A stretch of 54,372 nt of DNA from JBFMFR01 sp040752025 (GCA_040752025.1 JBFMFR010000050.1:1-54372); one strand, 5' to 3'. Shown: positions 26,032 through 34,641, counted from the first letter of the stretch. Notes: generated by a model from the letters alone, not told the origin. A program made the numbers and translations.

Positions 26032-27627
26032 TCACAAATCCTTGATCAGATACAACTCACCGCGGCGGAATCCCAGGCGCAAATAATACTGTCTCGTGCC
26101 AATTGCCGAAATCACTGCCAGCCGGCGGTATCCTCGTTGGCGAGCAATCCTTTCGGCTTGCTGGATCAACTGCGCTCCCAACCCGATGTGCTGCGCAGCC
26201 CCCTGTTCCTCCGCTCCAACCGGCACAGACTGGCCGTAAACGTGCACCTCGCGGATCAGCGCCGCCCCATCTAGATCGTCCAGGCCAGTCGGCGGTGCAT
26301 CCTCCCCTGGTAGTGAAAGGCGCAAAAATCCTGCCAAATGATCATCCGCTGTGTCGAAGGACAAAAAATGCTCCTCTGAACCATCCGCTGTATAGCTCAG
26401 GTCTCCTGCCTGCAGATTCTCCACCACCACTTTCCGGCCGCGCACCTCGCGGCAGCGCACGCATTGGCAAACCAATCCGCGTTCCCGCATCTCCGCCTGC
26501 ACATCCTGGCGTAAACTGGTGCGCTTATTCCCGGCGACCACATTAGTTGAAGGGATATCCCGGATCACCCGGTTCACCCGGCAATAGCGCGGGATCGTGG
26601 TTTTGACATTCGCAATCAGATCGACCAGTTCCTGAGTGGAATACGGCCGGTATTCACCCTGCTGCCAGTACGCATACAGATCGGTGTTTTCCAGCAATTG
26701 GTTGGGATAAATTTTGATCTCATCCGGGCACAAGCCCTCCCACAACCGGGCAAAATCCGCGCGGTCGGAATCAAGCGTGGCCCCCATCAAATTAGGCATC
26801 CAGTGCAAAACGATCTTGAATCCAGCCGCTCGCAGCAAAGCCACCGCCTGGTGTGTTTGCGCCACGCTGTGCCCGCGCCGGTTCAAATTCAGGATGGCAT
26901 CATCCAGACTCTGCGCTCCCATTTGCACCTTGGTCACACCCAGCCGGCGCAGCCAGGCAATTTCACGCGCGCTGATATGATCGGGCCTCGTCTCGATCAC
27001 CAGGCCCACGTTGCGGTGCGCAGCCGTCTCGTTCACCCGCTGCGCCTGCTCCAGATTGGCGGCCTCCACGCCATTCAATGCCTCCAGGCAGCGGCGGATG
27101 AACCACTCTTGATAATCACGCCGGTAGGCGCTCCAGGTGCCGCCCAGGATCAACAATTCCACTTTTTCCGTGGGATGTCCCACAGATTCCAGCGCTTCCA
27201 GGCGCGCCGTCACCTGCGCGAAAGGATCAAAGTTGTGCTGCAAAGCCCGCCGCGAGCCCGGCTCGTCGGGTACGTAACTCTTGGGCATGCGCACATCCGT
27301 TGGGCAGAAGATGCACTGGCCTGGACAGGCATAGGGCTGTGTCATCACCGTAACTGTGGTAACACCCGACAATGTGCGCACCGGCTTCATGCGGATGCGC
27401 GCCAGCAGTTCACGGTCTTCAGGCCACTCACCGCTTTCGGTTAGCTGGCGATATACCGCCACCAACATGTGTTTGGCAATATGGCCCCCTGCCGGTAAAG
27501 GATAGCGGCGCACCACATCCGCTACCTTCTGCCCATCGCGCACTTCCTCCAGGATCTGGCGCGCCAGGGCCAGCTTCTCAGGAGTGTATTTGCGTAACTC
27601 TAACCAGGCTTGATCTTCAGCTTCCAT
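26032..27627 (-). CDS. elp3: Elp3-like tRNA uridine-34 carboxymethyl synthase
   Basis: A 531-residue bacterial Elp3, the single-protein counterpart of the Elongator catalytic subunit. It uses a radical-SAM cluster and acetyl-CoA to make 5-carboxymethyluridine at the tRNA wobble position. The radical-SAM cysteines are Cys101, Cys105 and Cys108 (YACPGQCIFCPT). IETRPDHI, VQMGAQSLDD and RVIRDIPS follow. The C-terminal GNAT acetyltransferase domain spans about residues 385-531 (REVHVYGQSVPVG, GLGAQLIQQAERIARQRGY, YYLRLGF). Dehalococcoides Elp3, a structural model for this family, is also from Chloroflexota. Start MEAEDQ at 27627 was chosen because longer in-frame starts lie in or beyond the -10 box. 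It is divergent from a Trm9-like methyltransferase. Confidence 0.95.
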   Translation of the reverse strand: MEAEDQAWLELRKYTPEKLALARQILEEVRDGQKVADVVRRYPLPAGGHIAKHMLVAVYRQLTESGEWPEDRELLARIRMKPVRTLSGVTTVTVMTQPYACPGQCIFCPTDVRMPKSYVPDEPGSRRALQHNFDPFAQVTARLEALESVGHPTEKVELLILGGTWSAYRRDYQEWFIRRCLEALNGVEAANLEQAQRVNETAAHRNVGLVIETRPDHISAREIAWLRRLGVTKVQMGAQSLDDAILNLNRRGHSVAQTHQAVALLRAAGFKIVLHWMPNLMGATLDSDRADFARLWEGLCPDEIKIYPNQLLENTDLYAYWQQGEYRPYSTQELVDLIANVKTTIPRYCRVNRVIRDIPSTNVVAGNKRTSLRQDVQAEMRERGLVCQCVRCREVRGRKVVVENLQAGDLSYTADGSEEHFLSFDTADDHLAGFLRLSLPGEDAPPTGLDDLDGAALIREVHVYGQSVPVGAEEQGAAQHIGLGAQLIQQAERIARQRGYRRLAVISAIGTRQYYLRLGFRRGELYLIKDL

Positions 27628-27637
27628 TCCAGATACC

Positions 27638-27645
27638 ATTATAAT
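27638..27645. promoter_or_regulatory. Overlapping divergent -10 boxes (elp3 / methyltransferase)
   Basis: The octamer ATTATAAT contains a plus-strand TATAAT (27640-27645) and a minus-strand TATAAT (27638-27643). The plus box ends 6 bases before the GTG of the methyltransferase. The minus box ends 10 bases before the elp3 ATG. Both messages would have essentially no leader, and the two promoters cannot be opened at the same time. Confidence 0.65.
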
Positions 27646-27651
27646 ATCCCT

Positions 27652-28428
27652 GTGAACTCCGACACAATAAACCATCTCTTAGAACTCAACCAACGATTCT
27701 ACCAGACTTTTGCTGCCCAATTTGCCGCCACTCGCCAGCGCATACAGCCCGGAGTGCGTAGGGTGATTACAAATCTTGCCTCCAACTCGAGTGTCCTGGA
27801 CCTGGGCTGTGGGAACGGTGAACTGTGGCGCGCCTTTCAGCAAGCTGGACACACGGGGCGCTACATTGGGCTGGACAGCAGCCTGGAGTTACTCCAGGTT
27901 GCCATCCGGGAGGATCCTTCGCGGTTAACCCCATCCAGTCAACTTCAGGAGGGGCTGTTCAACAGGCGCCCGGCTGCCTCGCCCGCTTTCTACCAGGCGG
28001 ATCTGGCAGTCCCAGATTGGCATGCTCCGCTCGCAGGCCTCACCTTCGACACAGTTCTGGCTTTTGCAGTTTTGCACCACCTGCCGGGAAGGACTCTGCG
28101 CTTGCAGCTATTGCACAAAATACACCAACTTCTGGCCCCAGGTGGTTATTTCATCCACTCAAACTGGCAGTTCCTGAACAGCCCCCGCCTGCGCCTGCGC
28201 ATCCAGCCCTGGGATACCGTAAACATTTCTGAAGACCTGCTCGAACCGCAAGATTACTTGCTGGACTGGCGGCACGGCGGTCTCGGGCTGCGCTATGTTC
28301 ACCACTTCAGCGAGCCAGAACTCGCCCAACTTGCCTTGGAAAGCGATTTTGAGGTGGTAGAATCCTTTTATTCCGACGGAGAAGGTAAACATTTAGCACT
28401 TTATCAGATTTGGGCCTTGCGATCATAG
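27652..28428 (+). CDS. Trm9-like class I SAM methyltransferase
   Basis: A 258-residue SAM methyltransferase. Motif I is VLDLGCGNGELW (residues 48-59), the acidic end of strand 2 is IGLDSS, and motif IV/post-I reads FDTVLAFAVLHHLPGRTLRL, then LAPGGYFIHSNWQF. The layout matches yeast Trm9/ALKBH8: the N-terminal F-x-x-T-R helix before motif I, AVLHH where Trm9 has AVVHH, and a C-terminal strand-helix pair (RYVHHFSEPELAQLA and YQIWALR) like Trm9 RYYHLYREGEL and WWVVAQK. Trm9 methylates the product of Elongator to give mcm5U. Start is GTG at 27652, 6 bases after TATAAT, giving a leaderless message. The tRNA role is inferred from resemblance and the divergent elp3; a different small-molecule substrate remains possible. 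Confidence 0.7.
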   Translation: MNSDTINHLLELNQRFYQTFAAQFAATRQRIQPGVRRVITNLASNSSVLDLGCGNGELWRAFQQAGHTGRYIGLDSSLELLQVAIREDPSRLTPSSQLQEGLFNRRPAASPAFYQADLAVPDWHAPLAGLTFDTVLAFAVLHHLPGRTLRLQLLHKIHQLLAPGGYFIHSNWQFLNSPRLRLRIQPWDTVNISEDLLEPQDYLLDWRHGGLGLRYVHHFSEPELAQLALESDFEVVESFYSDGEGKHLALYQIWALRS

Positions 28429-28440
28429 TATAATTACTCA

Positions 28441-28464
28441 CCCATTCTGCCTTGACAGATGGGC
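28441..28464 (+). terminator. Hairpin in the leader of the phosphoesterase gene
   Basis: CCCAT...CTG pairs with CAG...ATGGG (28441-28463) with a one-base bulge. No T run follows. A TATAAT lies just upstream (28429-28434), so the hairpin would be at the start of the phosphoesterase message. It may instead mark the 3' end of the methyltransferase transcript. Confidence 0.4.
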
Positions 28465-28487
28465 ATACCAGTAAAAGCCGGTAATCG

Positions 28488-29216
28488 ATGAAAAACCTAG
28501 TTATTTCTGACATCCACGCCAACTTCACCGCCCTGCAAGCCGTGCTAGACGCAGCCGGCCATTTTGATGCAGTCTGGTGCCTGGGGGATCTTGTTGGTTA
28601 TGGTCCCGACCCCAATGAATGTGTCGATTCGATCCGCCAGTTGCCGAACTTGATGTGCATCATCGGCAACCACGACGCCGCCGCTCTGATGCAAATTGAC
28701 GCCGATACGTTTAATCCCGAAGCGCGCAGCGCTCTGTTGTGGACTCGCCAGGCTCTGACCGATGGCAGCCGGGCTTTCCTGAGCAGCCTTCCCGAAAAGG
28801 TCACAACCGACTCTGTCACCATTTCCCACGGCAGCCCTCGCCACCCTGTGTGGGAATATCTGCTCGACACGCGCACCGCTACCATAAACTTTGATTACTT
28901 CGAAACTCCCCTTTGCTTCGTGGGGCACACGCACCTGCCTGTTATCTACTCATTGCTGGATGAGAATCATCTGGCGCGCTTGAGCATCCCCGAACCCAAC
29001 CAGACCCTTACGCTCCCGGTGCGCTCCATCATCAACCCCGGCTCCGTAGGCCAGCCGCGTGATCGCGATCCGCGCGCCGCTTTCGCCATCTTCGATGATG
29101 AAAACAACTCCTGGGACTATCGTCGGGTTGCCTACGATATCTCTGCCGTGCAAGAGCGCATGGCCAAAGCCGGGCTGCCCGAACGTCACATCCACCGTCT
29201 TTCGGCTGGCTGGTAA
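28488..29216 (+). CDS. Metallophosphoesterase, YfcE/MJ0936-like
   Basis: A 242-residue calcineurin-like phosphoesterase. Metal-binding motifs in order are SDIHANFTAL (DxH), CLGDLVGYGPDP (GDxVGYG), IIGNHDAA (GNHD), TISHGSP and FVGHTHLP. The double-metal site should hydrolyse phosphodiester or phosphomonoester bonds, but the physiological substrate of this subgroup is generally unknown. A TATAAT lies 53 bases upstream and the leader can fold into a hairpin; the ribosome site is weak. The next gene begins 73 bases downstream with its own strong ribosome site. Confidence 0.88.
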   Translation: MKNLVISDIHANFTALQAVLDAAGHFDAVWCLGDLVGYGPDPNECVDSIRQLPNLMCIIGNHDAAALMQIDADTFNPEARSALLWTRQALTDGSRAFLSSLPEKVTTDSVTISHGSPRHPVWEYLLDTRTATINFDYFETPLCFVGHTHLPVIYSLLDENHLARLSIPEPNQTLTLPVRSIINPGSVGQPRDRDPRAAFAIFDDENNSWDYRRVAYDISAVQERMAKAGLPERHIHRLSAGW

Positions 29217-29289
29217 ATTCGTAAGCCTGGGGGAACCAAAACCTTTTTCGTGGCGTCCTGGAGACATACCATCCCTAAGGAGGTGACTG

Positions 29290-30297
29290 ATGTCCACAAA
29301 TCGCGTTACACCTGTGCACCTTGCCCTGAGCATTTGCATCCTGGGCTTGCTTTTCCTGTCAGCCTGTTCGGCTCCCGCGCCTGCTTATTACGCCGAGAAA
29401 GAAGCCGGGAATATGGAAGCGCCAGTCTCATTGCCAGCAGCTCCAGAGCGAACCACAATAGATCTTGTCTCAGGGGGGCAGGCTGAAGGCCGAGTTTTTG
29501 ATTCCGGCGAAACCACCACCCAGGCAGTCGAGCGCCTGGTGATCAAGAATGCCCAACTGTCCATCGTAGTGGATGAACCTCCCACTTCAATGGATAGGAT
29601 CTCGCGCATGGCAGACGAAATGGGAGGTTTCGTCGTCTCTGCCCAGATGTACCAGACCACCCTGGAAAGCGGCGCCCAGGTGCCACGCGCCTCTATCACC
29701 ATCCGCGTCCCCGCCGAAAAATTGAACGATGCCCTGGCGCGCATCAAGCAAGAAAGTGACCAGGATCCGTTGAGCGAAAACATCTCCAGCCAGGATGTCA
29801 CCAGTGAATACACCGACCTGCAATCTCGCCTGCGCAACCTGCAAAACACTGAAGCTCAGCTGACCAAAATCATGGAATCAGCTACTAAAACCGAAGACGT
29901 GCTCTCCGTTTATAGCCAACTGGCTCAGGTGCGCGAGCAAATCGAGGTGATCCAGGGACAGATCAAATACTACGAGCAATCCGCTGCCATGTCAGCCATC
30001 AGCGTGGATTTGATCGCCAACGAAGCCGTCCAACCCCTGACGATTGGCGGCTGGCAGCCTGTGGGCGTCGCCAAAGACGCCGTCCAGGCGCTGATCAATA
30101 CCCTCAAGTTCCTGGCCAACGCCTTCATCTGGATCGTGATCTTCCTGGTCCCCGTGCTCGTGGTGTTTTACCTCATCTTCACCCTGCCCGTCTCGTTACT
30201 CTGGCGCGCCTGGCGTCGCCGGCGGGCACGCGCCAAGCAGGCCAAGCAAAACGACACAGCCTCCGCCCCCATTGACTTACAGCCGCCCCAGGCTTGA
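29290..30297 (+). CDS. DUF4349 lipoprotein
   Basis: A 335-residue membrane-anchored protein. The signal peptide ends in lipobox LSAC (Cys26). The DUF4349 domain follows: two conserved segments (LVIKNAQLSIVVDEP and ASITIRVPAEKLNDALARI), then a predicted coiled coil at about residues 170-225 (TDLQSRLRNLQNTEAQLTKI). A C-terminal membrane helix (about 265-300) ends in a basic tail RRRARAKQAKQ. It is thus held in the membrane at both ends if the lipid anchor is real. The ribosome site AAGGAGGTGA is nearly perfect. Function of the family is not established; envelope or stress roles are usually guessed. It ends in a strong terminator. Confidence 0.88.
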   Translation: MSTNRVTPVHLALSICILGLLFLSACSAPAPAYYAEKEAGNMEAPVSLPAAPERTTIDLVSGGQAEGRVFDSGETTTQAVERLVIKNAQLSIVVDEPPTSMDRISRMADEMGGFVVSAQMYQTTLESGAQVPRASITIRVPAEKLNDALARIKQESDQDPLSENISSQDVTSEYTDLQSRLRNLQNTEAQLTKIMESATKTEDVLSVYSQLAQVREQIEVIQGQIKYYEQSAAMSAISVDLIANEAVQPLTIGGWQPVGVAKDAVQALINTLKFLANAFIWIVIFLVPVLVVFYLIFTLPVSLLWRAWRRRRARAKQAKQNDTASAPIDLQPPQA

Positions 30298-30316
30298 GTA
30301 GCAATTCTGGCAAACA

Positions 30317-30364
30317 CAGGCGGCTCTTTGCAAGAAATTCTTGCAAAGAGCCGCCTGCTTTTTT
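30317..30364 (+). terminator. Strong terminator after the DUF4349 gene
   Basis: A perfect 18-bp stem (30317-30334 with 30340-30357) with a 5-base loop, followed by CTTTTTT. Confidence 0.93.
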
Positions 30365-30375
30365 ACCGCCTCTGC

Positions 30376-30381
30376 TATAAT
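30376..30381 (+). promoter_or_regulatory. -10 box of rsmG
   Basis: TATAAT ends 10 bases before the ATG at 30392, directly after the preceding terminator. The message would have a leader of only three or four bases. Confidence 0.55.
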
Positions 30382-30391
30382 CAGGCATATT

Positions 30392-31117
30392 ATGAGAGAC
30401 CTGGTTCAGCACGCACGCAACTTGCTTGGCATTCAATTGACACCTTCGCAGTGCAGCGCTCTGGAGCAATACGAGCAAGCATTACTGGAATGGAATGCCC
30501 GCATAAACCTGACTGCGATTCGCGAGGCTGAGCAGATCCGCATCAAGCACTTTTTAGATTCGCTCACCTGCCTGCCGGTTATGCGCGAGGCTGCCCTGGA
30601 GCGCGTCATCGATATCGGAACAGGCGCCGGGTTCCCGGGCCTGCCGTTGAAAATAGTCGCCCCGGAGATACGCCTGACTCTGGTCGAATCAATCGGCAAG
30701 AAAGCCGATTTCTGCCGTCACATCGTGCGAACTCTGGGGCTTTCCGGCGTTGAGGTGGTTCAAGATCGCGCCGAGGCCCTGGGGCACCTTTCCAGCCATC
30801 GACAGCAGTATGACTGGGCCTTGGCGCGCGCCGTGGCCGTCATGCCCGCTCTGATGGAGTACCTCCTTCCCCTGGTCCGTGTTGGCGGCGCCGCCCTGGC
30901 CATGAAAGGCGAAAATGCCCCGGCCGAAGCCCATTCCGCTGAACATGCCATGCACCTCTTAGGTGGGCGTTTGCGCAAACTCACCCCCATAGCTTTGCCA
31001 GGCGTTGTCGAAGAGCGCTATCTGGTTGTGGTGGATAAAGTTGCTGCCACGCCAGATTCTTACCCCCGTCGTGTCGGTATTCCCGCCAAGCACCCCCTGC
31101 AGAATAAAAAGCTCTGA
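30392..31117 (+). CDS. rsmG: 16S rRNA (guanine-527-N7)-methyltransferase
   Basis: A 241-residue RsmG (GidB) that methylates G527 of 16S rRNA. Visible hallmarks are EWNARINLTAIREAEQIRIKH-type N-terminal sequence, VIDIGTGAGFPGLPLKI (SAM motif I), LVESIGKKADF, the ARAVA stretch and PLVRVGGAALAMKG. The ATG at 30392 is chosen because it begins the conserved domain and follows the TATAAT by 10 bases; an in-frame start 17 codons upstream lies inside the terminator. It converges with recF with 4 bases between the stops. Confidence 0.95.
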   Translation: MRDLVQHARNLLGIQLTPSQCSALEQYEQALLEWNARINLTAIREAEQIRIKHFLDSLTCLPVMREAALERVIDIGTGAGFPGLPLKIVAPEIRLTLVESIGKKADFCRHIVRTLGLSGVEVVQDRAEALGHLSSHRQQYDWALARAVAVMPALMEYLLPLVRVGGAALAMKGENAPAEAHSAEHAMHLLGGRLRKLTPIALPGVVEERYLVVVDKVAATPDSYPRRVGIPAKHPLQNKKL

Positions 31118-31121
31118 TTCC

Positions 31122-32342
31122 TCAAATCACCAACCGGCCGCCCTGGATATTCCAGATCCGGCCGCGTTGCACAAAATCTGGTTCGAATAAATCCAGATCA
31201 GTCGTTGTTAACATCGCCTGTTCACTCTCCAGCAAGCGCATTAAGAGATCGTGGCGGCGCGCCGTATCCAGTTCTGCCAGCACCTCATCCAAAAGCAGCA
31301 CCGGCCACTGCCCCGTTTTTTCTTTCATCCAGGCCACTTCCGCCAGCTTCAACGACAACACAGCCGTTCTGCCTTGCCCGCGCGAACCGTACACGCCCAA
31401 ATCGATCCCGTTGCTCAGGAAGCGGATTTCGTCCCGGTGTGGGCCGATGGCCGTTGCGCCTCGCGCCAGTTCCTCGCTGCGTGCCTTCTCCAGGCATTCC
31501 AGGTAACCCTGGCGGATCTTCTCGACCGAGATACCCGAACGGTCCACTGGCGCATCGATCGGCAGCGCGTATTGGTGTGGGCGTTTTGGCGACGGGTCGA
31601 AAGAGGGTTGGTAATTGAGGCGCAGCACTTCCTCACCGCGCGTCAATTCACTGTGTGAGTGCGCCGCCAGCCGTTCCAATTCCAGCAGTGTCCGGATGCG
31701 GTTATGGATAATACGCGCGCCAACCTCCGCTAATTGCTCATCCCAATAGGTCAATTGGGCTGGGTCGCCTCCCCGTTCACCGAGTTGCTTGAGCAGCGCA
31801 TTTCGCTGCGACAACGTGCGGTGATAAACACTCAAATACGCCGCATACTGCGGCACAACCTGTCCCATGGCCAGGTTCAGGTATCGCCTTCGCTCCTCCG
31901 GTGAACCCTCAATCACCCGCAACATATGAGGCAAAAAAAGCACTGCATTGAACGCCCCCATCGCTTCGCCCACTTTGCGCTTGACCCCATCCAGCAATAT
32001 CTCTTTGCGCAAGCGCCCTGCGTTGTTGAAACCTTCCTGTTCCTGGATCAGGCGAACTTCTAATCGGTGCTTGTGATTGGCAGTACTGGTTGTCCCACTC
32101 TGGCAAAAATCCGCCACGATGCGCGCCACAGCTAAAGGCTCGCGCCCTGCCAGGAAGTTGATCAACTGCCGGTCGTTCGAAGCGCTAAACGAGACAAACG
32201 TAGCCAGGAAATAGATCGCTTCCAGCAGGCTGGTTTTTCCCTGTGCGTTCCCGCCCACCAATAACACGGGCCCGCCTGGTACATCCACATCCAGGCGGGC
32301 ATAATTACGAAAATTCGTTAGTGAAAGGTGCGTCAGCAACAT
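31122..32342 (-). CDS. recF: DNA replication and repair protein RecF
   Basis: A 406-residue RecF, an SMC-like ATPase that helps load RecA on gapped DNA. Walker A is GGNAQGKTSLLEA near the N-terminus after the typical LTNFRNYARLDVDVPGG, and the signature is YGSRGQGRTAVLSLKLAE. Walker B is PVLLLDEVLAELD. It is somewhat longer than the usual 360-370, mainly through a loop at about residues 75-110. It is not next to dnaA/dnaN/gyrB here, unlike in many genomes, but sits behind def on the same strand with a 42-base gap. The ribosome site is weak, so it may depend on readthrough from def. Confidence 0.95.
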   Translation of the reverse strand: MLLTHLSLTNFRNYARLDVDVPGGPVLLVGGNAQGKTSLLEAIYFLATFVSFSASNDRQLINFLAGREPLAVARIVADFCQSGTTSTANHKHRLEVRLIQEQEGFNNAGRLRKEILLDGVKRKVGEAMGAFNAVLFLPHMLRVIEGSPEERRRYLNLAMGQVVPQYAAYLSVYHRTLSQRNALLKQLGERGGDPAQLTYWDEQLAEVGARIIHNRIRTLLELERLAAHSHSELTRGEEVLRLNYQPSFDPSPKRPHQYALPIDAPVDRSGISVEKIRQGYLECLEKARSEELARGATAIGPHRDEIRFLSNGIDLGVYGSRGQGRTAVLSLKLAEVAWMKEKTGQWPVLLLDEVLAELDTARRHDLLMRLLESEQAMLTTTDLDLFEPDFVQRGRIWNIQGGRLVI

Positions 32343-32384
32343 CCAAGCATCTCGGCTTCGTTACCGGGCCCACTCAACGTTGCA

Positions 32385-32912
32385 TCAATCCGCTGCAACC
32401 ACCTGACCCACTTCTTCTTCCACTTTCCACACCTTTTCAGCGCGGTCCGTGAACAAAACACCATCCAGGTGATCGATTTCGTGTTGAAAAATACGCGCCA
32501 ACCAGCCATCTGCCTTGACCCGCATCGGCTGCCCGCGCCGGTTGAGGCCTTTCACTGTAACAGCCGTGGCCCGATTCACATCTCCTACAAACCCTGGGAT
32601 CGAGAGGCATCCTTCAGTTCCCAACTCGGTTTCCTGGGAGAAGCGCACAATCTCGGGATTCAACACCGTATACAGTTTCGGGGGTTTCTCCTGTTCTGCC
32701 TCACCTTCTTCGTCATGCCATTCCACAACGATAAGACGCAAAGGCACACCAATCTGAGGCGCAGCTAGTCCTACCCCAGGAGCCTGGCGCATGGTTTCCA
32801 CCATATCGTCAACCAGAGTTTGCAGCTCAGAGCCAAAATCTGCCACTTTGCGCGCTTTGCGCCGCAGAACTGGGGCCGGAACAGAAACAATTTCACGCAA
32901 TGCCATTCTCAT
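32385..32912 (-). CDS. def: Peptide deformylase
   Basis: A 175-residue iron/zinc deformylase that removes the formyl group from new proteins. The three motifs are present: GVGLAAPQIGVP (motif 1), EGCLSIPG (motif 2, metal-binding Cys) and QHEIDHLDGVLF (motif 3, two metal-binding His and the catalytic Glu). The ATG at 32912 and a second at 32906 are both possible; the GAGG ribosome site is better spaced for the second. It lies between the cNMP-PH protein and recF in a minus-strand run. Confidence 0.95.
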   Translation of the reverse strand: MRMALREIVSVPAPVLRRKARKVADFGSELQTLVDDMVETMRQAPGVGLAAPQIGVPLRLIVVEWHDEEGEAEQEKPPKLYTVLNPEIVRFSQETELGTEGCLSIPGFVGDVNRATAVTVKGLNRRGQPMRVKADGWLARIFQHEIDHLDGVLFTDRAEKVWKVEEEVGQVVAAD

Positions 32913-32961
32913 TCACCTCTACAAAAGTTCTCAAATAACTCCATTATTGTACCCGCAAGAC

Positions 32962-34629
32962 TCAGGTCTCTGGAGTATTCTCTGGGTTTTCTAATTTTTC
33001 GCTGCGATCGTGATAGGTTACCAGCCAGTTCACCATACGCTCGCGCTCGCGTTTGGCATCCTCTTCGCGCTTCCTGCGCATAAACGCCTCGCGGTAATCG
33101 GCAACGTCCTGGTGTACCTGGTCTGGGTTATATACCCCCACAAAGTCGAATGTTGTTTGCCCGATATTGATCTTGACCGTTCCAAAATTCAGCAAAATAT
33201 TGAGCAGCGTATCGCGCGTGTGTTCCACGCGAAAATCTGGTGCATCCAGGCTGGCAGTTTTTTTGCTTTCCCTGCCCAGCGGTTTCTTCTCGATATCCAG
33301 GATCTGGTCTGGCGTCAGGCGATAGATATCATTGCGCCAGTCTACGTAGTTGTAGACAAGCCAGCCCGACCAAATAAGCAGCAAGATCGACAGACTACAA
33401 CCAAAAAAAACTTGCTGGTTAAACAACATCCACACCATCACAACCAGCGAAGCCGAAGACAAAATGACCGGGATGACCGTTTTCTTTGCCAGCAAGAACC
33501 AATGCTTGCGGTAAGTGATCACCTTTCCCTCTTCATAACGCACTTTTAGAAATGTGCGCCACCATTCTCTGAAGCCCGGCTTCTTCTTCTGTACAGGCTT
33601 CTTGGCAGCGACCTCTGAAGGCGCTCTGGTCGCCGGCACAATCACAACCTCCGGTTCGATCTGCTTTTGCAGGGCTTTTTCCAGATCCACCTCCATTTGC
33701 TTGCGCTCCTGCTCCTTGGACATAGCAATCACGCGCTTCTTATAACCCTCTACGAAAGAAGCAAAACGGGCAGGATATTCCATCCTGCGCATCGGGATGC
33801 TGCCCGTAAAAGTGCGCACATCCACATTGCCATATTTCAGGATCCGCCCGATCTGGCTCGTAGTCACGTTCACTGCCAGGACCGCGTCCAGAGGCGTCTC
33901 GCGCCGGCTGTCGTATAAAGCCAGGATCTTTTCTTGCCAGACCACACGTTGGCTGGTCACAATATAATGATCGTTCGACCAGTCGATATACCCCCAGCCC
34001 GCCCATAACAGCGCAATAAGAAACGCTACCAGGACTGGCAGTGACCCCAGCCAGCTTGGTTGCGGCAGAAGCACCGCGGCAGCCAGGATCAGTCCCGCCA
34101 AAGCGACAAAGAACGGCCCAATCAGGCGTAAAATCAAGAAGACCACATGCTTTCGAGCGATATAGTAGATCACCTCTTCTGGACCCAGCCAGTCGAATTT
34201 GAGCCGGCGCGCCAGCCTGCGACTCTCAGCAGTCGCAGATAAATTCAAACGAATACTGGGGTAATCACCCAGCAGCGTCTGAAAACCTTCTCGCGTCAAC
34301 CGCAGTAAACTCACCGGACTGGCCGTTGTGATCGAAGCCGTTCGGGGAAAATGGAACAAGAGCGCCATTTCGCCAAAATAATCACCCGGTCCCAACACAT
34401 TCACCAATCGCGTGCGCCTGCCGTCCTTGCGCGTCACCCGCACTTTCCCCTCTAGGACAATATAGAATTTATCCGCCCGCTCGCCCTGGGAGAAAACCAC
34501 CTCCCCTCGATCATACGATACAATCTCGAAGAAACTGGCAACCCGCGCCAACTGCTCCGTTTCCAGGCCCTGAAACAGATATTCTCGCCGCAATACTGGA
34601 ATGACTCGGGGCAGATCAGCCTGCTGCAT
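32962..34629 (-). CDS. Cyclic-nucleotide-binding and double PH-like membrane protein
   Basis: A 555-residue membrane protein with an uncommon layout. Residues 15-130 are a cNMP-binding domain (FSQGERADKFYIVLEGKVRV, then GPGDYFGEMALLF and FPRTASITTAS, the phosphate-binding cassette). A two-helix membrane hairpin (about 163-220) leads to a bacterial PH-like domain (YIDWSNDHYIVTSQRVVWQE). After a charged linker with a KKPVQKKK stretch, a second membrane hairpin (about 388-435) leads to a second PH-like domain (YVDWRNDIYRLTPDQILDIE). A charged helical tail ends the protein. The repeated D-W-x-N-D motif shows internal duplication. It probably senses a cytoplasmic nucleotide; output is unknown. The ATG follows a TAAAAT by 6 bases. 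Confidence 0.85.
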   Translation of the reverse strand: MQQADLPRVIPVLRREYLFQGLETEQLARVASFFEIVSYDRGEVVFSQGERADKFYIVLEGKVRVTRKDGRRTRLVNVLGPGDYFGEMALLFHFPRTASITTASPVSLLRLTREGFQTLLGDYPSIRLNLSATAESRRLARRLKFDWLGPEEVIYYIARKHVVFLILRLIGPFFVALAGLILAAAVLLPQPSWLGSLPVLVAFLIALLWAGWGYIDWSNDHYIVTSQRVVWQEKILALYDSRRETPLDAVLAVNVTTSQIGRILKYGNVDVRTFTGSIPMRRMEYPARFASFVEGYKKRVIAMSKEQERKQMEVDLEKALQKQIEPEVVIVPATRAPSEVAAKKPVQKKKPGFREWWRTFLKVRYEEGKVITYRKHWFLLAKKTVIPVILSSASLVVMVWMLFNQQVFFGCSLSILLLIWSGWLVYNYVDWRNDIYRLTPDQILDIEKKPLGRESKKTASLDAPDFRVEHTRDTLLNILLNFGTVKINIGQTTFDFVGVYNPDQVHQDVADYREAFMRRKREEDAKRERERMVNWLVTYHDRSEKLENPENTPET

Positions 34630-34635
34630 GAATCC

Positions 34636-34641
34636 ATTTTA
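34636..34641 (-). promoter_or_regulatory. -10 box of the cNMP-PH gene, leaderless type
   Basis: Minus-strand TAAAAT ends exactly 6 bases before the ATG at 34629. No ribosome site precedes that ATG. Confidence 0.45.

Noticed and set aside
28452..28457. TTGACA as a -35 box for the phosphoesterase gene
   Set aside because: No acceptable -10 box lies 15-19 bases downstream; the hexamer is part of the hairpin loop and stem.
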